Below are positions 8,494 to 17,041 of a DNA stretch of 64,000 bases, piece by piece (the first letter of the stretch is position 1; each line of letters begins with the position of its first letter). Source of the stretch: Limnohabitans sp. Rim8 (GTDB taxonomy: Bacteria; Pseudomonadota; Gammaproteobacteria; Burkholderiales; Burkholderiaceae_C); contig CAMDFK010000008.1 of assembly GCA_945897465.1 (NCBI GenBank), forward strand, positions 51,967-115,966. Reading direction: 5' to 3'. Position numbers and translations under genes: made by a program. The notes under the pieces were generated by a model. That model was not told where the DNA came from, made no database searches, and saw nothing but the letters and a program-made list of their open reading frames with translations.

Positions 8494-8946
8494 TCAGCCG
8501 ACTTCCACCACCTCAAAACTGGTTGTGATCTCGGCGGTTTTGCCGAGCATGATGCTGGCTGAGCAGTATTTGTCGTGGCTCATGGCGATCGCACGCTCGA
8601 CCGCGCTGGCGGGTACGCCTTTGGCGGTGACGGTGAAGTGCATGTTGATCTTGGTGAAGACTTTGGGGTCCACCTCGGCGCGTTCGCTGCTGATCTTGAC
8701 GCTGCAGCCGCGCACATCGTGGCGGCCGCGCTTCAAGATCAGCACCACGTCGTAAGCCGTGCAGCCACCGGTGCCGGCCAAGAGCATTTCCATGGGGCGG
8801 GGGGCGAGGTTCTGGCCGCCGTTTTCGGGCTTGGCCGCGTCCGGCGCGCCGTCCATGTTGACGGTATGGCCTGAGCCGGTTTCGGCGACAAAGCCCATGC
8901 CCGAGCGGGTGCCGGTCGCGCCGGTCCAGGTGACTGTGCATTCCAT
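8494..8946 (-). CDS. OsmC family protein
   Basis: 150 residues, the size of OsmC/Ohr-like thiol peroxidases. Family features are NLAPRPMEMLLAGTGGCTAYDVVLILKRGR, with the reactive Cys in GGCTA, and the later KYCSASIMLGKTAEI with the second Cys. It probably reduces organic hydroperoxides or handles another thiol-reactive electrophile; the YhfA-like subgroup also fits. A very long minus-strand frame runs upstream across ilvA but is not protein-like, so ATG 8946 (MECTVTW) is the start. Confidence 0.88.
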   Translation of the reverse strand: MECTVTWTGATGTRSGMGFVAETGSGHTVNMDGAPDAAKPENGGQNLAPRPMEMLLAGTGGCTAYDVVLILKRGRHDVRGCSVKISSERAEVDPKVFTKINMHFTVTAKGVPASAVERAIAMSHDKYCSASIMLGKTAEITTSFEVVEVG

Positions 8947-9083
8947 GCTGCGATTCCTTGTGTGTCTTACCTGCAAAGGCAGAGGGTTTTGAGAGGGTAA
9001 GAAGACTAACCACTTTACAAGTTTTTGCAATTTGCGACACCTCACATGCTGCAATGCAACAAGAAGGCCCGTACAATTACAAT

Positions 9084-9173
9084 CAAACGTGCTTTTTTGC
9101 ACGCACCGCTTGTCTCCTCCACCCTCCGAAAAGGTGGATTTGCCCCAAGTCGCAAGACTTGGGGCATTTTTTT
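9084..9173 (+). ncRNA. Candidate small RNA or transcribed leader with C/U-rich anti-SD motif
   Basis: Downstream of two adjacent TACAAT boxes (9072-9083) comes a stem CGTGC-T6-GCACG (9088-9103), then single-stranded TCTCCTCCACCCTCC (9113-9127) partly in a loop closed by CCACC/GGTGG (9119-9137), and then a perfect terminator. The CUCCUCC element is complementary to Shine-Dalgarno sequences. It could be an independent sRNA of about 90 nt or an attenuated ilvA leader. No good -35 box is visible. Confidence 0.4.
9141..9173 (+). terminator. Strong intrinsic terminator upstream of ilvA
   Basis: TGCCCCAAGTC (9141-9151), GCAA tetraloop, GACTTGGGGCA (9156-9166), then seven T. It lies only 41 bases before the ilvA start, so ilvA must rely on read-through (attenuation) or on a promoter squeezed into 9174-9205. 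Confidence 0.85.
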
Positions 9174-9213
9174 GGCCGTTATCATCAAGCCCACACTTTT
9201 TAGGCGATGCGGC

Positions 9214-10782
<1,569 letters not shown>

Positions 10783-10802
10783 ACAGGCCTCACAACGAGG
10801 GT

Positions 10803-11279
10803 TCAAGGCTGCTTGTCGGTGCCCGGCAAGCTGAGCGAGAAAAGGGCTGCCCCTTGGACAGTGGCACCCAGCTGCGCTTGTTTGGGCCCTAGGCCTTGCA
10901 AAACCACACCCTCGGTCACAGTCTGACCCACCCGAAAAGCCCGGGGCGGCTGGCCGTCGACCGCGATCAAGGCGCTGCCCTGACCCGACGCCCCGGCCAC
11001 CACGCCCAACAATTGAAAGCGCGAAGATTGGGCGATGCTGACCTCCGGTGCTGGCGCTTGAACACCCCACGCCCGGGCCAGGTACACCGACGGTTGCAAG
11101 GCCGATGCAGCTGTGGCTTGGCCTGCGCTGCGCACCTCGGGAACGCCCTGCACCGCGCTGCCTGAGGGGTAGTTCAGCACCCAAAACACTGCGCTGGCAG
11201 CCGCCGCACACCAAAGAAGGGCGGCTCCAGCGCCGGGCAAAAACTTGGCGCTTTGTGGGGTGGACATGGTATGTAACAT
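10803..11279 (-). CDS. gspC: Type II secretion system protein C (GspC-like)
   Basis: 158 residues. It has an N-terminal transmembrane segment (AGAALLWCAAAASAVFWVLNY), then a GspC homology region SSRFQLLGVVAGASGQGSALIAVDGQPPRAFRVGQTV. In the family, GspC links the inner-membrane platform to the secretin GspD. It lacks a C-terminal PDZ domain, so it is the short form. It is transcribed away from gspG, nine bases separating the two starts, so both halves of the locus share one divergent promoter region. Start at ATG 11279 or 11267. Confidence 0.8.
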   Translation of the reverse strand: MLHTMSTPQSAKFLPGAGAALLWCAAAASAVFWVLNYPSGSAVQGVPEVRSAGQATAASALQPSVYLARAWGVQAPAPEVSIAQSSRFQLLGVVAGASGQGSALIAVDGQPPRAFRVGQTVTEGVVLQGLGPKQAQLGATVQGAALFSLSLPGTDKQP

Positions 11280-11288
11280 GAGCAGATT

Positions 11289-11774
11289 ATGATGGAAGGC
11301 ATGCAAGTCCTCGCCCCACACCCTCGCCCCTGTGCTGCAACACCTGTCGCTGTCCCCGCAGCCCGCCGCCAACGCGGCTTCACCCTGATCGAGCTGATGG
11401 TCGTGCTGGCCATCATCGGCGTGCTGGCCGCCCTGATCGTGCCCAATGTGCTGGGCCGCGCAGACGATGCCCGCATCACCGCCGCCCGCACCGATGTGGG
11501 CAATGTGATGCAGGCGCTCAAGCTCTACAAGCTGGACAACCAACGCTTTCCCACCACCGAGCAGGGCCTGAACGCCCTCATCCTCAAGCCCACCACCGAA
11601 CCCGTGCCCGGCAACTGGAAGCCTTATCTGGACAAACTGCCCAGCGACCCGTGGGGCCGTCCTTACCAATATCTGAATCCCGGCATCAAGGGTGAGGTGG
11701 ATGTGCTGTCCTTTGGCGCTGACGGTCAGGCCGGCGGTGAGGGCAACAATGCCGACATCGGCAGCTGGCAGTAA
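11289..11774 (+). CDS. gspG: Type II secretion major pseudopilin GspG
   Basis: 161 residues. The prepilin peptidase site is RQRG|FTLIELMVVLAIIGVLAALIVPNVLG, with Phe+1 and Glu+5. The C-terminal domain contains TTEQGLNALILKPTTEP, DPWGRPYQYLNPG and a calcium-site-like DVLSFGADGQ, all diagnostic of the major pseudopilin. The leader is long (about 28 residues) if ATG 11289 is used; internal ATG 11301 would shorten it. First gene of the eleven-gene gspGHIJKLMNDEF run. Confidence 0.95.
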   Translation: MMEGMQVLAPHPRPCAATPVAVPAARRQRGFTLIELMVVLAIIGVLAALIVPNVLGRADDARITAARTDVGNVMQALKLYKLDNQRFPTTEQGLNALILKPTTEPVPGNWKPYLDKLPSDPWGRPYQYLNPGIKGEVDVLSFGADGQAGGEGNNADIGSWQ

Positions 11775-12237
11775 ACGCCCCCCCGCCCTGCCCCCGGGCT
11801 TCACCCTGCTGGAGCTGCTGGTGGTGGTGGCTTTGATCGCCGTGGCCACAGCGGGCGTGAGCTTGTCGCTGCGAGACAGCGCCCAAAGCGCCTTGCAGCG
11901 CGACGCCGAACGCCTGGCCGTGCTGCTGGAGACCGGGCGCGCCCAGGCCCGTGCCAACGGCCTGCCCGTGGTCTGGCGCACCCAAGACCAGACCCGCAAC
12001 GCGGTGCAAAGCTTTGTGTTTGAAGGCCTGCCGCCCCCCGGCCTGCCGCAAAACTGGCTGGCCCCCAGCACCCGCGCCGCCCCCGGCAGTGCCATCACGT
12101 TGGGGCCAGAGCCCCTGATCGAGCCCCAAGCCGTGGCCTTATCGGCGCCCCAGTCGCCCGGCCAGACCTTGTGGGTGGTGACCGATGGGCTCAGGCCCTT
12201 CAAAGTGCAAAACACACGCGAACAGGTGTCGCCATGA
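11749..12237 (+). CDS. gspH: Type II secretion minor pseudopilin GspH
   Basis: 162 residues. Prepilin site PPG|FTLLELLVVVALIAVATAG, then the globular domain with LERDAERLAVLLE-like text (LQRDAERLAVLLETGRAQA) and GLPVVWRTQ typical of GspH. It starts at ATG 11749 inside gspG, overlapping it by 26 bases. It ends at TGA 12237 within the first unit of a 14-bp tandem duplication shared with the gspI start. Confidence 0.85.
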   Translation: MPTSAAGSKRPPALPPGFTLLELLVVVALIAVATAGVSLSLRDSAQSALQRDAERLAVLLETGRAQARANGLPVVWRTQDQTRNAVQSFVFEGLPPPGLPQNWLAPSTRAAPGSAITLGPEPLIEPQAVALSAPQSPGQTLWVVTDGLRPFKVQNTREQVSP

Positions 12238-12251
12238 AGGTGTCGCCATGA
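12224..12251 (+). repeat. 14-bp tandem duplication at the gspH/gspI junction
   Basis: AGGTGTCGCCATGA occurs twice back to back (12224-12237 and 12238-12251). Each unit holds an ATGA that can serve as stop/start overlap: the first supplies the gspH stop, the second the gspI start. It looks like a slipped-strand duplication that separated a formerly overlapping stop and start. Confidence 0.85.
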
Positions 12252-12601
12252 AGCAGCGCGGCTTCACCCTGATCGAGGTGCTGGTGGCCTTGGGCATCAC
12301 GGCGATGGCGCTCATGGCGGGCTTGCAGGCCACAGGGTCGCTCGGCCGCAATGCCGAGCGCCAGACCGTGAGCATGCTGGGCCAAATCTGCGCCGACAAC
12401 CAATTGATCGCGTTGCGCTTGCGCAGACAACTGCCCGACACGGGCAACACCAGCGTCGAATGCACCCAGGCTGGGCGCTTGCTGCAGGTCGAGTTGTCGG
12501 TGCGGCCCACGCCCAACCCCAATTTCAGGCGCGTCGATGCGCGGGTGCTGGACCAAGGTGCTTATGTGCTGCAGGTCTCCACCGTGATGGGGCGCAACTG
12601 A
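12248..12601 (+). CDS. gspI: Type II secretion minor pseudopilin GspI
   Basis: 117 residues. It begins MKQRG|FTLIEVLVALGITAMALMAG with the prepilin cleavage site after Gly5, and continues with CADNQLIALRLRRQLPDTGNT, the usual GspI region before its small C-terminal domain. In the family, GspI nucleates the pilus tip with GspJ and GspK. ATG 12248 follows the duplicated AGGTGTCGCC unit, and the stop overlaps the gspJ start by one base. Confidence 0.88.
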   Translation: MKQRGFTLIEVLVALGITAMALMAGLQATGSLGRNAERQTVSMLGQICADNQLIALRLRRQLPDTGNTSVECTQAGRLLQVELSVRPTPNPNFRRVDARVLDQGAYVLQVSTVMGRN

Positions 12602-13374
12602 TGGCCGCGCAACTGATGCAGTCCACCCGACAAACCACCCGCGGCTTCACCCTGATCGAGGTGATGGTGGCCATCAGCGTGATGGCCTTGATGAGCCTGA
12701 TGGCTTGGCGCGGACTCGACGGCATGCTGCGCAGCCAAAGCAGTTTGCAAAGTCGCTCGGACGAGATACGCAGCTTGCAAGCAGGCTTGGCGCAGTGGCA
12801 AACCGACCTGGACCAATTGGCCGAGCTGAGCGGCACGCCCAGCTGGGACTGGAACGGCCAAGTCCTGCGCCTGACCCGGCGCACGGCCGATGCCCCCTTG
12901 CCCCACAACAGCCCAAGCGCAACCACCCCAACCGACCCCGTGCCCGCCAGCGTGCGCGTGGTGGCCTGGACTTGGCGCAGCGACCCGGGCCGACCCGGCG
13001 GCGGCGACTGGCAGCGTTGGCAGTCTCCGCCCTTGAACCAGCGCCAAGACTGGCAAAACGCTTGGGCTTTGGCCGCGCAGTGGGGCCAGACCGCCAACGA
13101 CAGCACCCGCACCGGACAGATCCAGATCCACCCCCTGTCGGGCTGGCAGCTGTTTGTGCACCGGGGCGGCAGCTGGGCCAACCCTTTGTCAAGTGATGTG
13201 GTGACCGCAGGCACGCCAGGCAGCCCGAACACCAACGCCCCCACCAACCCAACGCCCATGACCACCACCCCGGACGGCGTGCGCCTGGTGCTGACGCTGC
13301 CGCCCGGCCCAGCGGGCACCGGACCACTCACCCTCGACTGGGTGCGGCCGACTTTGTCAGGAAGTTCCTCATGA
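12601..13374 (+). CDS. gspJ: Type II secretion minor pseudopilin GspJ
   Basis: 257 residues. Prepilin site TTRG|FTLIEVMVAISVMALMSLMAWRGLDGM, then QTDLDQLAEL and VRVVAWTWR regions as in GspJ. It contains a low-complexity Asn/Pro/Thr-rich insertion (TPGSPNTNAPTNPTP) before the last strand DGVRLVLTLPPGP. The start codon overlaps the gspI stop (TGATG) and its stop overlaps gspK (ATGA), indicating translational coupling. Confidence 0.85.
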   Translation: MAAQLMQSTRQTTRGFTLIEVMVAISVMALMSLMAWRGLDGMLRSQSSLQSRSDEIRSLQAGLAQWQTDLDQLAELSGTPSWDWNGQVLRLTRRTADAPLPHNSPSATTPTDPVPASVRVVAWTWRSDPGRPGGGDWQRWQSPPLNQRQDWQNAWALAAQWGQTANDSTRTGQIQIHPLSGWQLFVHRGGSWANPLSSDVVTAGTPGSPNTNAPTNPTPMTTTPDGVRLVLTLPPGPAGTGPLTLDWVRPTLSGSSS

Positions 13375-14426
13375 AACCGCGACGGGCCCAACACCGCGCA
13401 AGCCGCAGGGCTGGCGCATCGGCGCACAAACCGGGCCCACCCCGGGCACTGCGCCAGCGCGGCGCGGCCTTGCTCACGGCCATGCTCACCGTGGCCTTGG
13501 TGGCCACGCTGGCCAGCGCTGCGCTGTGGCAGCAATGGCGGCAGGTCGAGATCGAGATCGCCGAGCGCGGGCGCAGCCAAACCGCCTGGATGATGACGGG
13601 CGCACTGGACTGGACGCGGTTGATCCTGCGAGAAGACGCGATTTCGGCGCAAGGCGCGGCGGCCGACCACCTGGGCGAGCCCTGGGCCTTGGCAGTTCAA
13701 GAATCCAAGTTGTCCACCTTTTTGTCGCAGGACCAGCAGTGGCGCGAGGGCGATGCCGAAGTGTTTCTGTCGGGCCAAATCACCGATGCGCAGTCGCGCA
13801 TGAACGTGATGAACCTGGTGGAAAACGGCGAGATATCGCCTCAGGCACTGGCCCGTTTTGCCGCCTTGTTCGAGCGACTGAACCTGCCGCTGGCCGAGCT
13901 GCAAGCCCTGGCGCTGCAGTTGCAAAACAGCGCAAAGGCCAGCCGCGCCAACCCCGCCCCCAACAGCGCTGGCACAGGCGGCCAAGGCCCAGCCGCCTTG
14001 ATGCCCCAGCAAACTAGCCAGCTGGTCTGGTTGGGCCTGACCCCCGGCACGGTGGCCGCTTTGCAGGCACACATCACTGTGCTGCCCGAGGCCACGCCCG
14101 TGAACCTGAACACCGCCTCGGCCGAGGTGCTCTCAGCCGTGCTGCCCGGACTGGACCTGGCTTCTGCCCGGCAAGCCGTGACACAGCGCCAGCGCGGTCA
14201 CTGGGCCAGTCTGAACGCCGCGCAAGAAGCCCTGGGAGCCAACGGCCGCCAGCTCGACGGCAAACTCCACAGCGTGCAAAGCCGTTACTTTGAGGTAGAA
14301 GGTCGCATGCGCATCGACAATGTGGTGCAGCAAGAGACCGCACTGGTGCGCCGCGAAGGTGGCCAGGTACGCATGCTCTGGCGCGTGCGCAGCCCCCAGT
14401 TGCGTCTTGAAGCCCCTCTACAATGA
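13371..14426 (+). CDS. gspK: Type II secretion minor pseudopilin GspK
   Basis: 351 residues. The processing site RQRG|AALLTAMLTVALVATLAS lacks the Glu+5, as is usual for GspK, the tip subunit. The large globular domain includes GQITDAQSRMNVMNLV and two helix-hairpin-helix-like stretches, with TPVNLNTASAEVLSAVLPGLDLASARQ being the SAM-like domain of the family. It has an extra Ala/Gly/Pro-rich linker (NPAPNSAGTGGQGPA) near residue 205. Confidence 0.88.
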   Translation: MKPRRAQHRASRRAGASAHKPGPPRALRQRGAALLTAMLTVALVATLASAALWQQWRQVEIEIAERGRSQTAWMMTGALDWTRLILREDAISAQGAAADHLGEPWALAVQESKLSTFLSQDQQWREGDAEVFLSGQITDAQSRMNVMNLVENGEISPQALARFAALFERLNLPLAELQALALQLQNSAKASRANPAPNSAGTGGQGPAALMPQQTSQLVWLGLTPGTVAALQAHITVLPEATPVNLNTASAEVLSAVLPGLDLASARQAVTQRQRGHWASLNAAQEALGANGRQLDGKLHSVQSRYFEVEGRMRIDNVVQQETALVRREGGQVRMLWRVRSPQLRLEAPLQ

Positions 14427-14433
14427 GTCGCTC

Positions 14434-15693
14434 ATGCGCACCCTGATCATTCAACTGCCAACAGGTCTGCCCAGCCCCGGTTTGGCCTACGCCCATGGCC
14501 GAGTCGAGGCTGAGCCGGGTTCGCGCACGCTTGCGCTGCAGTGGGCCGCAGCCGCTTTGTTGCCTGCCACCGATCGCCAAAGCGAAACTGTGGCCTTGGT
14601 CCCGGCTGCCGCCTTGTCTTGGCACCGCGTCGATTTGCCCGCAGGTCTGCACAAACAAGCCCAGCGCGTGCAAGCGGCCTTGCAAGGCCTGCTCGAAGAC
14701 CGCTTGCTTGACGACCCCGAACACCTGCACCTGGCCTTGCAAACCAACTGGACCAACACCACACGACCCTGGGTGGCCGTGTGTGACCGTGCCTGGCTCA
14801 GCGCCCACCTGAATGCCCTCGAACAAGCCGATCTGCCCGTCCACCGCATCGTGCCCGAACTCTCACCAGGCGCGGCTTCCAGCCCAGTGCAAATCACGGG
14901 CTTGGGCGATGCGGATACGGGCTGGCTGTGGGTCAGCCACCCCGAGCGCGGTGTTTGGGGCCAGCCTTGGACAGCCCTGCGCCAAGCGGGCTTGGCCCCC
15001 CACGAACGGCTGGGGTTGACCGAGGCCGAGCAAGCCCAATCTACGCTGCAGGCCGAGCCCGCTGCCGTGGCCTTGGCCACGGAACTGCTGGGCTCTGGCG
15101 TACGCCTCATGCCCCCGGCCCAGCACTGGCTGGCCGCTGCGGATGGTGAGTGGGACCTGGCCCAATTTGGGCTGCGCGCCACGGCCCGCAGCCGCCAGCT
15201 GAAAAACTGGCAACGCACCGCCAGCCACCTTTGGCACAGCCCCGCCTGGCAAGCTGCACGCTGGGGCTTGTGGCTCGTGCTGGCCGCCCAATTGGTGGGC
15301 ATCAACGCCTGGGCCTGGAAAACCCGCGCCGACTGGCAAGCCCAGCAAAACAGCTGGGCGCAGGTGCTACGCCAGACCTTCCCGCAAACCACATTGGTGG
15401 TGGATGCGCCCCTGCAAATGGCCCAACAAGTTGAACGCCTGCGTCAAGGCTCGGCCCAGCTCGGCGCAGGCGACCTCGAAGCCATGCTGACCGCACTTGG
15501 ACAGGCCCTGCCACCCGGGCTGGCCGCACCACGCCAATGGACTTTCCAGCAGGGACAGATGCGGCTGAAAGACTTTCAGCCCGATGCGGCCCAACAGCAA
15601 GCTTTGCAGCAAAGCCTGAGCGCCCAGGGTTACGCCTGGCGCGCACAAGGTGACAGCTGGTTGATGAGCCCCTCAAAGGAGGCCAAGCCATGA
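14434..15693 (+). CDS. gspL: Type II secretion assembly platform protein GspL
   Basis: 419 residues. The N-terminal half is the actin-like cytoplasmic domain (VALVPAAALSWHRVDLP, LQGLLEDRLLDDPEHLHLAL). One transmembrane segment lies near residue 270-290 (GLWLVLAAQLVGINAWAW), followed by a periplasmic ferredoxin-like domain. GspL anchors the ATPase GspE at the membrane and pairs with GspM. ATG 14434 follows the gspK stop by seven bases; longer upstream frames are not family-like. Confidence 0.88.
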   Translation: MRTLIIQLPTGLPSPGLAYAHGRVEAEPGSRTLALQWAAAALLPATDRQSETVALVPAAALSWHRVDLPAGLHKQAQRVQAALQGLLEDRLLDDPEHLHLALQTNWTNTTRPWVAVCDRAWLSAHLNALEQADLPVHRIVPELSPGAASSPVQITGLGDADTGWLWVSHPERGVWGQPWTALRQAGLAPHERLGLTEAEQAQSTLQAEPAAVALATELLGSGVRLMPPAQHWLAAADGEWDLAQFGLRATARSRQLKNWQRTASHLWHSPAWQAARWGLWLVLAAQLVGINAWAWKTRADWQAQQNSWAQVLRQTFPQTTLVVDAPLQMAQQVERLRQGSAQLGAGDLEAMLTALGQALPPGLAAPRQWTFQQGQMRLKDFQPDAAQQQALQQSLSAQGYAWRAQGDSWLMSPSKEAKP

Positions 15694-16205
15694 AGCTCTT
15701 GACCTTGAAAGCCAACTTTCGCCAAGGCTGGCAGGCGGCTTGGGCCCGGCGCAGCCCACGTGAGCGTCTGTTGCTGGTCATGGGCGTCTGGGTGCTGGGC
15801 CTGGCCGCCTTGTGGCTGCTGGCCTTGGCCCCGGCGCTGCGCACCTGGCAAGAAGCACCCGCTCGCCAGGCCCTGCTCGACACCCAAAGCCAGCGCATGC
15901 GCCAGTTGCAAGCGCAGGCCCAAGGCCTGCAAAAAAACAGCGCCATTGCCCGCACTGATGCCGCCCTGTGGCTGGAAAAAAACCTGACCGAGCTCGGCCC
16001 CAACGCACGCATCAGCCTGCAAGGCAACAGCGCCACCCTGAGCCTGCAAGCCGCCCCGGCCGCTGCCTTGGCCCGCTGGCTGAGCCTGGCGCGTGACAAC
16101 GCCCAGGCCTTGCCCACACAAGCGCAGCTGCAGCAAGTCAGCCCCACCAAAACAGACAGCCCTGAAGTCACCTGGCGCGGCAGCCTGGTGCTGCGCCTGC
16201 CATGA
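15690..16205 (+). CDS. gspM: Type II secretion protein GspM
   Basis: 171 residues. It has a short cytoplasmic N-terminus with RSPRERLLLVMGVWVLGLAALWLLALAPAL, the conserved 'RE+xLL' followed by one membrane helix, then a periplasmic domain starting with a likely coiled coil (DTQSQRMRQLQAQAQGLQK). It partners GspL. Start overlaps the gspL stop (ATGA), and an AAAGGAGG site lies just upstream. Confidence 0.87.
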   Translation: MKLLTLKANFRQGWQAAWARRSPRERLLLVMGVWVLGLAALWLLALAPALRTWQEAPARQALLDTQSQRMRQLQAQAQGLQKNSAIARTDAALWLEKNLTELGPNARISLQGNSATLSLQAAPAAALARWLSLARDNAQALPTQAQLQQVSPTKTDSPEVTWRGSLVLRLP

Positions 16206-17041
16206 AAGCACCGCACACCATGACAGCGTCTTCCCGCCACAAAGCACAAGCCGCCAGCGCGGCTCGCTCGCCTTGGTCGTTGGCCCTGCTGGGTGCGCTC
16301 TTGGGTTGTGTCGTGGCGCTGGCGGTCTGGGCCCCTGCCCGCTGGCTGGCCTGGGGCGTGGCACAGGCCAGCCAAAGCCAGGTGCAATGGCTCAACCCCC
16401 GGGGCACGGTGTGGCAAGGCTCGGCCCAGCTCTTGCTCAGCGGCGGCGCGGGCAGCCGACAGCCACAAGCCCTGCCTGGGCGCCTGCACTGGACCCTGTC
16501 ACCGGCCATGAACGGCCTGCGCCTGGGCTGGCGGGCAGATTGCTGCATGGCGCAGGCCGCCAGCGTGCAAGTGGCCTTGGGCTGGAACACCCTGCACATC
16601 CGGGTCAGCGACCACGGCTCCAACTGGCCCGCCGCGCTGCTCACGGGACTGGGCGCACCGTGGAACACCTTGCAAGCCGAAGGCCAGCTGCAACTGCGCA
16701 CCGAAGCGCTGCAACTGGACTGGGCACAAGGCCGCCTGCAAATGCAGGGGCTGCTGGCGCTGAAGCTGCAAGACATGTCCTCGCGCCTGAGCCCCGTCAA
16801 GCCCATGGGCAGCTACCGCGTTGCCCTGACCGGCACCCCCGAGGGCACCGCCACGCCAGGCTTGGAACTGAGCACGCTGCAAGGCCCCTTGCTGCTGTCG
16901 GGCCAAGGCCAATGGGTGGGCCAACGCCTGCGCTTTACCGGAGAAGCCCGCGCCGCCGAAGGCCATGAGGCCGCGTTCGACAATTTACTCAACATTCTGG
17001 GCCGCCGCCAAGGTGCGCGCAGCCTGCTGTCTTTGGGATGA
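16202..17041 (+). CDS. gspN: Type II secretion protein GspN
   Basis: 279 residues. One N-terminal membrane helix (WSLALLGALLGCVVALAVW), then a periplasmic domain with LNPRGTVWQGSAQLLLSGG and FDNLLNILGRRQG near the end, as in GspN proteins. GspN is not present in every type II system and its role is poorly defined. Translationally coupled at both ends (ATGA with gspM and gspD). Confidence 0.85.
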   Translation: MKAPHTMTASSRHKAQAASAARSPWSLALLGALLGCVVALAVWAPARWLAWGVAQASQSQVQWLNPRGTVWQGSAQLLLSGGAGSRQPQALPGRLHWTLSPAMNGLRLGWRADCCMAQAASVQVALGWNTLHIRVSDHGSNWPAALLTGLGAPWNTLQAEGQLQLRTEALQLDWAQGRLQMQGLLALKLQDMSSRLSPVKPMGSYRVALTGTPEGTATPGLELSTLQGPLLLSGQGQWVGQRLRFTGEARAAEGHEAAFDNLLNILGRRQGARSLLSLG

